Shown one piece after another: positions 23,691 to 34,779 of a stretch of DNA of 64,000 bases (positions are counted from its first letter, which is position 1; each line of letters starts with the position of its first letter). The notes beneath the pieces were generated by a model. The model had not been told where the DNA came from and searched no databases. It saw nothing but the letters and a program-made list of their open reading frames with translations. The DNA comes from Neurospora intermedia (Eukaryota; Ascomycota; Sordariomycetes; Sordariales; Sordariaceae), in NCBI GenBank assembly GCA_037102815.1, contig BTPP01000013.1:186001-250000 (forward strand). The letters are read 5' to 3'. The translations under genes and the position numbers were made by a program.

Positions 23691-24430
23691 GAATTAGTAA
23701 ATTTAGAAAAGAAGAGTCTATACTATATTTAAATTTTAAGGCTTCTATAAACTCTTAAATATTTTCGATAATTACATTAAAGATATTTTTATTATCAATT
23801 TATACTTTACTAATAAGCGTATTACTTCCTCCTAATTTATATTTAAATAGGAGTTTATTAAAATAATTATTATAGAAGCCATCCTTCCAATTTAATAATA
23901 TAAATTTAATAAGCCGGTTGTAGTTATTATTAGTAATATTATTAATAATATCGATAGCGAGATTACTATTATTAATAGGAATGTTATTAATAGCGTTAAT
24001 AATAAAATTTTAATCTTTTTGTATAAGATTTATTGTAAGTTAAAACGATACTAATAGGGATTATTATAGTTTATATTATTGTAGTAGAATACGTTTCTTA
24101 TAGGTATTATAATTGTATTATAATTAAATTATTATAATAGAACGCATCTCTTATATTATAGTTGTATTGTAATTGTATTATAGTTGGGTTGAGATTAGTT
24201 GAATACGTAGTATCTATATTTATAAGTATAGATAATTATTTTTTAATATAAGTATATTATCGCTATTATTAAACTAATTTGTATAGCGTATATTTATTGG
24301 AAATAAACGCTAGAATTTATAATATCTATAATTATACTAAAATTTGAGTAATTTAATTGTATTTAACGCCAATTATATAGTCTAAGTATCTTCTATTTAC
24401 AGTCAAATTTGTATTAATTTCTATAGCAGA
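23691..24430. other. AT-rich RIP-mutated edge, no gene
   Basis: This is the end of the AT-rich island. GTATTATAATTGTATTAT-like words recur near 24,100-24,190. No motif is readable. Composition returns to normal at about 24,430-24,500, marking the island boundary. Confidence 0.6.
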
Positions 24431-26046
24431 ATAGTGGTGCTGTTGTATTATATTTCTAGTAGCCGCGATGTTCTGGTAGTACATTGCATTTTAGTACGCG
24501 TCGCTAATACAACGTATATCATCTGATATTTTTTCGATTTTTTTCTTTCCCCTGGTCCAAGAGCCTCCTTGTCGGAACCCATGCGAGTGTGAGTGGGTTC
24601 TAAGCGTAATAAGCGATTCCCTGATGCTTTGAATGCCCGGACCCCTATCTTTCGGCCAATGGAGTCGTGCCCCTGGTGTAAACACTAGCGGCGGGTCTTT
24701 GTATGTAAATTCCCCCATAGGTCGCGACCGGGATGTTAGTGCTTTGCTTACGCCATCCACAGATAACCGCACCACAAACAATCCACAGATAACCGCAACG
24801 GTCCACAGTCAGTAGGGTATTGGTGTGAAGAAATAATTATCAGGATCTCAAATCTGATACCGGGCAACTTCTCGGTGTCATATCCCTACGGAACCACGAT
24901 AAAGACCACGCGATGCTGATACGACCATGAGCTTCCGAGATCGCTGGTGAATAGAGATTCATTCACACAATGGAATAACATGTTGAGGTTACAGTGGCCG
25001 AGTGGCTACCCTGGTATGTGTCGGCCTGGATGACGACGCGGGCACTGTCATTTTACACTTCCACAGTTCAAACTCCAGGTCTTCGGTCGCTGAAAGAAGC
25101 TAGTGGGGCCGCCGTTGTGCATGGCGCCATCCACTGATTGTACATGTTCTGTCCAATCAGTGACGAGCAGTCTCAGTCGCTCGCGTGCTGTCGGTGGTGT
25201 TCTGGACTTGCGCCCTGTTCATCTCTTCTCTTTTTGGCTGCTTGGCCCATGTTTTTAAGCTCGGGGTTGGGGTTGACTGTGGGAGACTTCGAGAGGTTTC
25301 CTCCTCATGCTCGTCCCTTGTTCGTCTTCCCCGCAGAGGAGGACGGACTTGGGGGACGATGCCACTCAACGTCTGTCTTATCTCAGCCACCCGCACTCGT
25401 GTCTCCCATTCGCTCACCGAGTTCGTCTTTTTATTTCACCTTTATAAGTCACACAGAAAAAAAGCTTGGCGTCCAGGAGCCCCCCAAGTAGGGAGCCAGT
25501 GCAACACAAACAACCCGGGACAGGAAAAAGAGAGCCGCCTCCATGCGACAATGTACCGACCTGACTAATGGAGTCGTGTTATCTGCCTGGATAATGCCCA
25601 GCGGCGGCCCAGGTCGGTACATACTGTAGGTAGTGTACATGGATTGGAGCTGAGATTCCTAGTGACGGGACGGGACTGGGAGATGGGGACATGGAATGCT
25701 ACCTGGTTTGCAGCTTCCTCGTTTCCTTCCCCATGGGAACTCGGGTTGGTTCTCGGCCGGATTGGGATTATAAGTTGAAACCCTCTCCCGCGTTCCCATG
25801 GTCGTCAATTCTGTGGTCCAGACTTCGTCTCGTTTCCATTCTTCTGTCACGCGCCTCTGTCTCTGAACAGTCCGTCCCCGACGTCTCTTGTTCTTCCCGG
25901 TGCCTACCACGGACTGGAATTTGCTCCGTCGAATCCCGTCCCAACCTGGCATATAGAACCCCAAGGCCCCAGTTCGCAGTCTGCTCAAACCGATTGCGAC
26001 AACAACAACAACAGCAACAACGACAGAACGATAGAGTTGGCCCATC
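24431..26046. other. Intergenic and 5' leader of the permease gene
   Basis: Normal base composition, with many short overlapping open frames but none with recognisable protein features. A CAA-rich stretch (about 25,997-26,030) and pyrimidine-rich DNA precede the permease ATG, as in a fungal 5' leader. A tRNA-like stretch at 24,988-25,086 is listed separately. Confidence 0.5.
24988..25086 (+). other. Possible tRNA-derived relic (A and B boxes)
   Basis: TGGCCGAGTGG (about 24,993-25,003) is an exact Leu/Ser-type A box, and AGTTCAAACTCC (about 25,066-25,077) is a good B box about 65 bp further on, allowing a long variable arm. The acceptor stem ends do not pair well, so I take it as a tRNA pseudogene or SINE head rather than a functional tRNA. 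Confidence 0.35.
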
Positions 26047-27822
26047 ATGGCCTCCAACTTCAACTTTTTCAAGGGGAGGAGCGACGAAAAGACGACACCA
26101 GCCTACGGACAAGACGACGGAATTGAACGCGGCGCTAGTTACAGCAGCGAAAATGGCCAAGTCGTCGACGAAGACGGTGATGGCGATGGTGCTGATGATC
26201 TCCATCGCGCCATGAAGCCACGCCAGTTGAGTAAGTCTTTCTTTTCTCTTCCCCCAGTCCAGCATGTCACAGCACAATCGCTAACAAAGTGTGTTTGTTG
26301 CTGTCCAGACATGATGGCCATCGCTGGCGCCATCGGCACAGGTCTCATTATCGGCACCGGCACATCGCTGAAACTCGGCCCCGGCTCCCTGCTCATCGGA
26401 TACCTGATCATGGGAATCTGCGTCTACATTGTCATGGTTGCTCTCGGCGAGATGGGTGCCTGGCTACCACACAAAAAGTCCTTCTCCGGTTACGCTACAC
26501 GTTTCGTCGATCCTGCTTTCGGTTTCGCTACGGGTTGGAACTACTTTTTCAAATACGTGATTGTGCTGCCCAACAACCTGACGGCTACGGGAATCATTCT
26601 GCAGTATTGGCGACCAGATATCAATGTGTCTGTGTGGATCACGGTCTTTGGTGTGGCCATCATTGCTGTTAACGTACGTTTCCCACTCTTTTCCGTTTTC
26701 GCTAGGGAGCAGCAAAGCTAACAGGTAACAAACCAACAGCTCATCCACGTCGCCTTCTTTGGCGAAGCCGAATTCTGGATGTCGCTCATCAAAGCCCTCA
26801 TCATTGTCATGCTCATCCTCCTCTGCTTCATCATTGCCCTCGGCGGTGGTCCCAACCACGTGCGCACCGGTTTCCGATTCTGGCGAGACCCCGGCGCCTT
26901 TGCTCAGTATTCGGCTTCGGCAGGCGACGACAAAGTGGTGATCCCCGGTGCCACCGGCCGTTTCTTGGGTGTCTGGGCTTGCATGGTCCAGGCCACCTTT
27001 GCCTATCTCGGCACCGAGCTCGTCGGCGTCGCGTTCGGCGAGACCCCCAACCCCCGCAAGAACGTCCCTCGCGCTGTCAGCCAGACACTCATGCGTATCG
27101 TCTTCTTTTACCTCGGTGGAATCCTCGTCTTGGGCATGGCCGTCAAGTACACGGACCCCCTGCTCGGTGCTGTCAAGAAGACCAGCGGTCTGGCTTCTCC
27201 GTTCGTCATTGCGGCCAAGAACGCTGGTATCAACAAGCTCGACGACGCGGTCAACGGACTGTTGCTCATCTTTACCGTGTCGGCTGCCAACTCGGATATC
27301 TACCTTGCCTCGCGCACCCTCTGGGCCTTGGCCAAGGACGGACAGGCGCCGGGCATCATGAACAAGACCAACAAGCGTGGTGTGCCTGTGCCGGCTGTCA
27401 TCCTGTCCTCCTTGTTCATCCTTCTCGGCTACATGAATGCCAGCAAGGGATCGTCGACCGTGTTTGGCTACTTTGTGTCGCTCGTTACGGTCTTTGGAGC
27501 CCTGAACTGGGTCGCCATCCTTGTTTCTTACCTCTTCATGATCCGGGCGATGAAGGTGCAGGGCGTTCCTCGCGAGGTCATGCCGTACAGAAATATTCTG
27601 CTGCCGTGGGGTGCCCCGATTGCGCTGTTCCTGACCATCCTCATTATCATCTTCAACGGATTCGGCGCGTTCTTCCCGCATTTCCAGGTGGACAAGTTCT
27701 TGACGAGTTACATTGGTATTCCGGTGTTTTTGATCAACATTGGGTGGTGGAAGGTGTTTAAGAAGACTAAGAGGGTGAGACCGGAGGATGCGGACCTGGT
27801 TACTGGGAGGAGGACGTTTTAA
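26047..27822 (+). CDS. Amino acid permease, Dip5-like (APC/YAT family)
   Basis: Exons 26,047-26,230, 26,309-26,673 and 26,740-27,822 (introns 78 and 66 bp, GT-AG) give 543 residues, a normal length for this family. It is a plasma-membrane H+-coupled amino acid importer, by family knowledge. After a hydrophilic, acidic N-terminus of about 60 residues comes the signature MMAIAGAIGTGLIIGTG that opens TM1, then about 12 hydrophobic segments. The loop GTELVGVAFGETPNPRK, the GNSDIYLASRTL-like segment (here AANSDIYLASRTL) and the tail KTKRVRPEDADLVTGRR are typical of Dip5-type acidic amino acid permeases. The first intron splits the codon just before TM1. The substrate is inferred from similarity only. 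The gene stands alone next to the RIP island but shows no damage. Confidence 0.93.
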
Positions 27823-28693
27823 GTCCCAATTGAAGGGGTTGTGGAGGAAGAGAAGCATAGAGATGCATTGAAAGCGTTGCGATGTGTTTTTGCAAAAGGG
27901 AAGAGAGGAGGAGGTGTTGTAGATACCCATGAATGATATGAATGATTATGATTTCAAGCTACAATCCTCCCAAGATGACTTTATTGTGCTTCCCAATCAG
28001 TTCAAACCACTTCATCATCTTTGTGATGTATGGATGGACAGAGTTGGGTTGGTTCCTCTGCCAATCAGAGGTGCTCAATAACCCCCAAAAAGGTGCAAGG
28101 GATTTCCCCTGTGCTAACCCTACCCCTTATCCACTTCCCCCGCATATCTCCAGATTCTGATCGGGAGTTCAGATGGAGTCGCAACGAACTGTTTTTCGAT
28201 GTCGTGCAAATGTGTATTCACCGGGAAACTTTGCTCAATTAGCTTTTAATCGCAGAGAACAACTCAACGCAAACCATTCATTCCACTGTGATAGTTTCGT
28301 CTGTGCGCAAAAGACGCATTTGCCAACATTGCGCTGTCACCGTTTGCTGCACATCAGTGGAATATCACCTATCGCATTCGCGCCCGCATCGAATTGCGTC
28401 ATCTTCTGTCCGGCGCTGCCCAACCGAACGTCCCCCCCTTCGAGTCCCAATCACGATCCTGTCCTGCTCGCCCAATATCCCGTGGCCTTGATTCCGAATA
28501 TCTCAAAGCAACACGCTCCCCACGATAATCTATCTGTTCAAGTCAGGTTTCGATAACTGTCCGCCAAAACTCACCACTCACGTCAATCCCATCACCACCA
28601 CCAGCCCAGCCCACCATCAACACCAACATCCATCATCATCCTCTTGGTTGCATCTCAAACTCAACTCCACTCAACCCAAACCCACTGCCCAAG
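27823..28693. other. Intergenic: permease 3' end and hydrolase 5' leader
   Basis: 870 bp. The last 120 bp before the hydrolase ATG are C/A-rich (ACCACCACCAGCCCAGCCC-like), typical of a fungal leader. No further gene is supported. Confidence 0.6.
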
Positions 28694-29911
28694 ATGCCGC
28701 CGCGCCCTCAATACACCACCTTCGAAGCCTCCGACGGCGCCCTCATCTCCCTCAAATCTTCTCTCCCCATCACCAACCCCGACCCATCCTTCATCCCGGA
28801 TTCACCGGTCCTCACCTTCAACAGCACAAGCACATCCGGATCCGGCGGTCCGCGCGCACGCAGTGATTCCAAAGCGTCCGTCATCGCCGAGGAAGGACCC
28901 AACTACTCCCGCTTGATCTTACTTTTGCACGGCTTTTCCGGATCCAGCGACTACTTTGATCGCAACTTTGATGAGTTGGCCAAGAACCACTGGGTGGTTG
29001 CGTGGGATATGAGGGGACATGGGAGGAGTGGACTTAGAAAGGCGCGGAAGGCCAAGGGGAACGGGAAGGGGGAGGCTGGAGCTGGAGCTGGAGCTGGAGG
29101 AAACGAGGGAAGCGAGAAGGAAGCGGGACAGGAAATGAAAGAGGAGGAAGAATACGAGACCTACACCGGGGGATACCACGTCGCCCGCCTCGCCACGGAC
29201 CTACACAACCTCCTCACATTCCTCAAGACTTCTCGGCTTGGTCCTTCCCCTCCATCCATGCCGCAGCCTCCCTTGGAGGTAATTGGCGTCGGCTGTTCCA
29301 TCGGCGCCGCCATTCTCTGGACGTACATCGAACTCTTTACTGACGCTGATTTCAGTGGATTTATTTTCGTCGACCAAGCGCCCCTCCAGGATCGCTCCCT
29401 TTTCGATTCCTGGGATAAAACCAAAGCTCACAAGGGGTGCTATGATGAGAGAACAATGCTTGGCGCGCAGGCAGCATGGAATAAACTCCCGGAGGACCGA
29501 CATGCTACGCACCTGGGACTGGTGGATGAGTGTTTAGGCTATAGATACCAACCGCTCCCTACTGACAAAATTTCGGAGGAGAAGAAGAAAGAAGATGAAG
29601 AGTTCTTCACGGGGATCAGCGCGCAGTGTCCTTCTGGGGAGTGGTTGGCAAAGTTGATTGCTGATCATACGAGGTATGATCACCGGGAGGCGTGCGAGGG
29701 GATTAGCAAGCCGGTCATGGTCATGGGCGGAAAGAGAAGCGGGTGTTTTAGTTTGGAGGGGATGGAAGAGGTGGTGAAGCGGGCGAAAAAAGGGGGGAAT
29801 GAGAAGGCGGAGACGAGTTGGTATGAGAGTGGACATTGGTTGTTTTGGGAGGAGGCGGAGAGGTTTAATGGGGAGGTGTTGGAGTTTGCAAAGAGGTGTT
29901 GGAGTGAGTGA
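28694..29911 (+). CDS. Alpha/beta-hydrolase fold protein
   Basis: Single exon, 405 residues. It begins with a beta-strand-rich stretch and the oxyanion motif LLLHGFSGSS (residues 77-85), followed by VVAWDMRGHGRS (101-112). The nucleophile elbow is GCSIG (200-204), with Ser202 as likely nucleophile. The catalytic His is probably in ESGHWLFW near residue 381, close to the C-terminus. A low-complexity insert of Gly/Ala then Glu/Lys (about 120-155) splits the core, probably as a surface loop. There is no signal peptide, so it is probably cytosolic. The family contains esterases, epoxide hydrolases and C-C hydrolases; the substrate cannot be told from sequence. The start is the only ATG consistent with a full fold. 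Confidence 0.88.
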   Translation: MPPRPQYTTFEASDGALISLKSSLPITNPDPSFIPDSPVLTFNSTSTSGSGGPRARSDSKASVIAEEGPNYSRLILLLHGFSGSSDYFDRNFDELAKNHWVVAWDMRGHGRSGLRKARKAKGNGKGEAGAGAGAGGNEGSEKEAGQEMKEEEEYETYTGGYHVARLATDLHNLLTFLKTSRLGPSPPSMPQPPLEVIGVGCSIGAAILWTYIELFTDADFSGFIFVDQAPLQDRSLFDSWDKTKAHKGCYDERTMLGAQAAWNKLPEDRHATHLGLVDECLGYRYQPLPTDKISEEKKKEDEEFFTGISAQCPSGEWLAKLIADHTRYDHREACEGISKPVMVMGGKRSGCFSLEGMEEVVKRAKKGGNEKAETSWYESGHWLFWEEAERFNGEVLEFAKRCWSE

Positions 29912-30106
29912 GTTGTGGTTTGATGGGAGAGAGAGTGAAGAAGGAGAAGAGGAATGGAGATTAGTAATGGGGATGGAGCTGAACAAGAGATGGTTAGGGG
30001 CGAGTTGGACATGAAAGGCGATGAGTTGAGGTGACTGTTCCTATATACATACAATCGAGAAGAGATTCCGCCAAATATTGATTACGAAGACCTCCGTTAT
30101 CAACCC

Positions 30107-31771
30107 TCAATAACACTCCTCGCCCAAACTTTGCGAACAGCAGCCTTCCAGCGCAAGCCTCCGTACCTCCCCTATTGCCTTCCTCACCCCACCGCCACCA
30201 CCACCCGCCTCCAACTCCAAAACTGCCTGTCTCGTATCCTCCATTCCAAGGCCCGAAAAAGACACAATGATTTGCCTTATGGTCACAATCTCCATGGCCA
30301 CATCCCTCGCTTTTTTCCCCATCTTCTCCTTCGCCTCCCTCCCAAAGTCCGGATACTGCAAATCCACCTGCACCTCCAGCTCAGAATGTTGCTCCTGTCC
30401 ACTACTATGCCTCCACAACCCAAGAACCTCTTGCAGCTGATCAAACAGGTTACTGGCCATCATCATGACCATGCACATATGCAAGGCAACTGCCCTATCC
30501 GTCGGGGGCGCACACACCGCCGACACTCTAAACGGGGGCAGCCTCACCGGCTTCAACTCCTCATCAAAGTGGGGAACCGAGTTCTTCTTGAGGCATTTGC
30601 GCATGTGGCTCAGCGACAAGTCGTAGACGTCACATACCCTCTGCGCACACGACAGAAGCAAGAGGATGGTGGCTTGGTCTTGGCCCAGCGGCACACCCGT
30701 TCCCGTTTTGGGAACATCAGGAGCGTCGCCACCAGATAGCACTCCTGGGCCGGAGCGCGGGTAGAGTTTACCAATGATGTCGATGAGTTCTTGAGTAAGT
30801 TGGAAGGTGTGGTCGATTGCGAGTAGCCGCTTCTCGAGAAGATCGACGCGGACGACGGGGGTAAGGGGTGGTAAGCCGCAATTGCTGTAGATTTGTGGGA
30901 TGAGGCAGAGGTGTTCGTACAAGGAGACGTTGAGGTTGGCTAGTTGGCGGACGGGGGAGTAGGGAGTGAGAGCTTGGGGGTTGGAGTAGTTGACCGAAGG
31001 GTTGCCAGAGGGGTGGAAGAGAATGGGGTCAATATTGCTGTTGGAATTGGAGCTCATGAGGTTTAGAGGAAGTGGAGGGTTGTGAAGAGGGAAGAATGGG
31101 TCGGGAGACGGAGGGGGAAGGAGAGACTTGTCGATATCCAGGAGTGACCAGCCTCGAGAGGGTGGGAGAAGGGGGTCGCAGAGGAGGAGGTTGTCCCAGT
31201 CTATGGCTGTGGTGGTGTCCAGCGAGAGAGGGCAGAGGTCGGTGCAGGTGGTTGATGCACCGGAACATGAACCGGTTGAGGGCTGCTGTAAGTCGAGCTG
31301 GTTGCTGTCAAAGTATGAGGAACCATAAAAGTCTTGGCCCAGATCGGTGACATTGAAGAGTTGAGTGTCGGTGGGGGTGGCAGTAGTGGTGGGTAGCGGG
31401 TTCTCCATTGTACACGACACACTCTCCACCTCCACGGAGTCTACTTTCTCATTTTCGGCTACTGTTGGAGCTGTCTTGGTTAACGCCGGGCCTGTGGAGG
31501 CAGGCGTAGAGATAGCATCGGCATTTTTGGCAATGTCGTGATTTGGTGGTGGTGGTTTGGAAGCACCAGCGGATTTTGGAATCACGGTTCGGCGTTGACG
31601 TGGGCTAAAGACGCAGGCCACCTTGGCGCGCTCACAACGGACACATGGCGCTGGCTGTTTTAATGTTTCGTCCTTGGTGGTCTTGTAGTTGTCTTGTCGT
31701 GGACATCGCAGTTTCTGGGAATGGCATCGGTCGCATGCCAGTCGGCTCTGGAGGACTGGTTTGCGGGGCAT
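30107..31771 (-). CDS. Zn(II)2Cys6 transcription factor, AflR-like cluster
   Basis: 554 residues, single exon. The frame is open a little further upstream, but the first ATG is at 31,771. The N-terminal binuclear zinc cluster has Cys13, 16, 23, 43, 46 and 53 (CX2CX6CX19CX2CX6C), with CDRCHSQKLRC and CVRCERAKVAC. The middle loop of 19 residues is long compared with the usual 5-12. A basic stretch, PRQRR, follows. Then come Pro/Ser/Thr-rich linkers, and a C-terminal helical region with LSCAQRVCDVYDLSL resembles AflR-type regulators. It is a nuclear, sequence-specific activator or repressor by family. It is head to head with the HET gene, sharing about 960 bp of upstream DNA; co-regulation is possible but not shown. 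The C-terminus has a Gly run from GGT/GGC codons. Confidence 0.9.
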   Translation of the reverse strand: MPRKPVLQSRLACDRCHSQKLRCPRQDNYKTTKDETLKQPAPCVRCERAKVACVFSPRQRRTVIPKSAGASKPPPPNHDIAKNADAISTPASTGPALTKTAPTVAENEKVDSVEVESVSCTMENPLPTTTATPTDTQLFNVTDLGQDFYGSSYFDSNQLDLQQPSTGSCSGASTTCTDLCPLSLDTTTAIDWDNLLLCDPLLPPSRGWSLLDIDKSLLPPPSPDPFFPLHNPPLPLNLMSSNSNSNIDPILFHPSGNPSVNYSNPQALTPYSPVRQLANLNVSLYEHLCLIPQIYSNCGLPPLTPVVRVDLLEKRLLAIDHTFQLTQELIDIIGKLYPRSGPGVLSGGDAPDVPKTGTGVPLGQDQATILLLLSCAQRVCDVYDLSLSHMRKCLKKNSVPHFDEELKPVRLPPFRVSAVCAPPTDRAVALHMCMVMMMASNLFDQLQEVLGLWRHSSGQEQHSELEVQVDLQYPDFGREAKEKMGKKARDVAMEIVTIRQIIVSFSGLGMEDTRQAVLELEAGGGGGGVRKAIGEVRRLALEGCCSQSLGEECY

Positions 31772-32730
31772 CTTGTCATTAGCAACCAAGACAACAACAA
31801 GGATGAAGACGAAGGAGAAGATGGAACAAGATGGAGCTGGGGACTTGTGTGTTCAGTCGGATTTGGCTGTACTTCTGTACCTTGTCTCTGATGGGAGAAT
31901 CAGGCAACCACCCACCCCATCACTGACTTCATCCTGTCAGCACTTGGCGATTCGAGGCGCTGTCGATTGGCGAGCATTGGTGAGCAGAGGACAGGCAGGG
32001 TAGCAAACGCCGAGGGGTTGATAACGCCGAATGTGGTTGACCAATTGTGGGTGGGGAAGACGCCATGGTCCGAAAGTCAGCTTATAAATGAGGTCAATTG
32101 GATTGATGTTGAAGGGGACACAAAGAGTGTTTGTTTGCTGCAAAGACGAAGGAATCAAAAGAGGAAAAGAAAAGATGAACTGAGTGGAAGTGACCATCAA
32201 GGTACCCGATCCGTACCCCGCCATTACCTCTATCGTTGTTATCTTTTGGGGAAAGTGGAGTACGCTCGCATACGTTATAGCGCCCAAGCACTGAAGCTCG
32301 GATTGTCATAGCGCTTCCCGTCAGTGCCCCTCATCCCATCACGTCAACCCTTTTTTTTTCCAACTTCCAATCCGTCAACTTTTCCGACATCATCTTCAAC
32401 CTCAATATTGGCGACCAGCAACTGATACAAAAGTCCACGGACACGGAATGGAAATAAAATTCAAGCAGCAAGACACCCACAAAACGATGACCGCCCAATA
32501 CGAGAGACGCGGCGGCTCATTGGGTCAGCCAACCCCACCCCACCACCGATTGAGGCTTGCGCGGCCGCAGCGACGCCGTCAGCTTCACGTGCATACATTA
32601 GTATCATGACAAGACATATCATCGACGACCATGACTCTTCTTCTTCTCTGAGAGTCATGAATGTTCAACAATCCAATATCCACCATATTCCCGTTGACAG
32701 TTTACAACTCCCATTATCCACGGCCACGCG
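31772..32730. promoter_or_regulatory. Shared upstream region of the Zn2Cys6 and HET genes
   Basis: 959 bp lie between two divergent start codons. I see no long coding frame. A T-rich stretch lies at 32,351-32,360. No recognisable zinc-cluster CGG repeat pair stands out by eye. Confidence 0.5.
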
Positions 32731-34779
32731 ATGGCGCCCACCCTTTGCTCCAAGTGCTCGACCCTCCGCTTCTACGACCTCTTCAACGACGATGTCGTCT
32801 TCCACCCAGACCTCAACTCTCTCGTCCAATCGGCAAAAAAGTGCGAGAGCTGTAGCTTGTGGTGGATGCAAGTTCAACGGACCTGCGCAAAAGAGGACAT
32901 TGCAGCTTGTTTAGCCAAGAAGTTGCCCGCCACCGCAGTCAGGTCCAGCGACAACGGCGACTTCAAGATCTACCTTCGCGGCGAATGGCATCCCGCAGGC
33001 ACCGCCAGCGTTCCCGACCAGATCTGGCTCTCATGCGGCGTCGTTGTCTCAGCAGTTGGCCATGACGCGCCACCCAAACTACAAACCAATCTGGTCGTCT
33101 TTGCTGACCCTGTCGCCGCTGGAGCTGACCCTGCCACCACCACAGGCGGCTTGTTCGCGGGAAGATACAGCACCAGTGCTGTCCACCCCGAATATCACGC
33201 GACCTTTGCCAAGAATACGTTGGCGAACTGTCGTAGGGGACATGGAGTTTGCAATCAGGCATGCCCGCCCGGGACTCGACAAATGCCGACGAGGGTCATC
33301 GATGTTGGAGATCAGACATTGCCAGCAGCCAAGAGGGTTACGCGGATTGTCTTGTCCAAAGACCTAAAGCAGCCACAGCCATACACGGCTCTGTCCTACT
33401 GCTGGGGTAGTGGCACGCAAGCAATGCTGAACGACACGAACTTGGCCGACTTCCTCAAACTCCTCCCCGAATCCCGGCTCAGCAAGACCCACGTCGAAGC
33501 CATCGACCTCACCCGCCTGCTTGGGATTCGCTACCTTTGGATCGACGCCCTTTGTATCATTCAGAGAAACCAAAAAGACTGGGAGGCGGAATCCAAGCGC
33601 ATGTCCTCGGTCTACGGCAACGCTGAACTGACCATCATCGCTGGCCGGTCCCCCGATAGCGGCCTTGGTTTCCTGACCAACAACTATCTAACCACCAAGA
33701 AACACCCAAAGCCAGTCCCCATGAGAGCTGGCCCCAATCCCCATACCGGCGAGGGCCCAGATCTCGGAACTGTCTACCTGACAATGCAACGAGGAAAGTC
33801 AGTTGGACCCGTAGATACCCGAGGCTGGTGCTTCCAAGAAGCTCTGCTCTCGCATCGCGCTCTTGTCTTTGGAGAAGATCAGGTATTTTACCAATGCCGC
33901 CAACACACGCGGTACGAAGACGGATGTGTAGACGTCGACGTTAGCAAGCGGGGACAGGCTCTGACTTCTCTCCATCCCGGCACCAAACCCGAAGTCTTGA
34001 GGAGATGGTATCAGATGCTCGTCTCCTTTACTCCCCGCGCCTTGACAGAGCCGCACGACATCTTTGCCTGCATCGTTTCCGTTGCGCTGATTACGCACGG
34101 CGTCCTGAAGTCGAGGTACCTGGCTGGGCTATGGGAGTGTGATATGCCAAGGGGCCTGCTGTGGAAATCCCGCTGGAGTTATGTCAGTCGCAAACACTTT
34201 CGACCCATCGAGAAGCCGTTAGCATCCCCCTTCACCAAACGCCCAGGCGAGGTTCCAGGTAAGCCAGTGATTCGTGCCCCTTCATGGAGCTGGGCGTATG
34301 TGACAGGGCCGGTGTTCTGGGATACCAACCCCCGCATTGAATCAAGATGGACTGATGCCAATAACATATGCATTCGGCCACGAGATTCCAAAGGGCTGTG
34401 GACCAACCAGTCAGGAGCAGGGAACCCAGATGTGCTGTTCATGCCGGCGCTGGAGCTGCAAGTCTTTGGCAAGGCTGTCGAGGTTCGCTGCACCAAGGTG
34501 ATGAAGAAACACACGCCGTTGACGCCAGAGGGTATCATGTTGGAGCCGGTAAAGCCAGCATCGAGTGGACCGGTCAAATCGAGCTACATTGCGCTGGGGT
34601 ATTTTGACTTCCCCAGTGATCCAATGCCGGCGAATGTCTGGTGTCTACTCGTTGTCGCACACGAAGGATTACTCCTTACCCGCGATGTAAGGGGCAAATT
34701 TCATCGCGTGGGCTGGTTTGCGGTGCTGGATGGGAAGCAGTTTGAGGCCGTCAAGGAGACCGCCGTGGACTTGGTGTAG
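32731..34779 (+). CDS. HET-domain (heterokaryon incompatibility) protein
   Basis: Single exon, 682 residues. The N-terminus has paired cysteines, CSKC (6-9) and CESC (38-41), seen in many HET proteins. The HET domain spans about 218-370: YTALSYCWG (218-226), GIRYLWIDALCIIQ (265-278), the WEAESKRMSSVYGNAELTI block, and DTRGWCFQEALLS after a spacer. The C-terminal half is of the usual variable type. HET proteins act in allorecognition, triggering growth arrest or cell death when unlike strains fuse; no NACHT, TIR-like or WD repeat part is present here. Which partner it senses cannot be told. It appears intact. Divergent from the Zn2Cys6 gene. Confidence 0.95.
   Translation: MAPTLCSKCSTLRFYDLFNDDVVFHPDLNSLVQSAKKCESCSLWWMQVQRTCAKEDIAACLAKKLPATAVRSSDNGDFKIYLRGEWHPAGTASVPDQIWLSCGVVVSAVGHDAPPKLQTNLVVFADPVAAGADPATTTGGLFAGRYSTSAVHPEYHATFAKNTLANCRRGHGVCNQACPPGTRQMPTRVIDVGDQTLPAAKRVTRIVLSKDLKQPQPYTALSYCWGSGTQAMLNDTNLADFLKLLPESRLSKTHVEAIDLTRLLGIRYLWIDALCIIQRNQKDWEAESKRMSSVYGNAELTIIAGRSPDSGLGFLTNNYLTTKKHPKPVPMRAGPNPHTGEGPDLGTVYLTMQRGKSVGPVDTRGWCFQEALLSHRALVFGEDQVFYQCRQHTRYEDGCVDVDVSKRGQALTSLHPGTKPEVLRRWYQMLVSFTPRALTEPHDIFACIVSVALITHGVLKSRYLAGLWECDMPRGLLWKSRWSYVSRKHFRPIEKPLASPFTKRPGEVPGKPVIRAPSWSWAYVTGPVFWDTNPRIESRWTDANNICIRPRDSKGLWTNQSGAGNPDVLFMPALELQVFGKAVEVRCTKVMKKHTPLTPEGIMLEPVKPASSGPVKSSYIALGYFDFPSDPMPANVWCLLVVAHEGLLLTRDVRGKFHRVGWFAVLDGKQFEAVKETAVDLV

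Noticed and set aside
23408-23691. Leu/Val-rich frames on both strands
   Set aside because: They are products of the 15-bp minisatellite, which keeps both strands open.
1-24430. CRISPR array or bacterial-type repeats in the AT-rich island
   Set aside because: The repeats present are LTRs, terminal inverted repeats and short tandem units; there is no regular repeat-spacer pattern, and the introns show a eukaryote.
26464-27930. 488-codon minus-strand open frame
   Set aside because: It is antisense to the permease exons; the protein is Arg/His/Asp-rich without domains, and the plus strand has a full family match with fitting splice sites.
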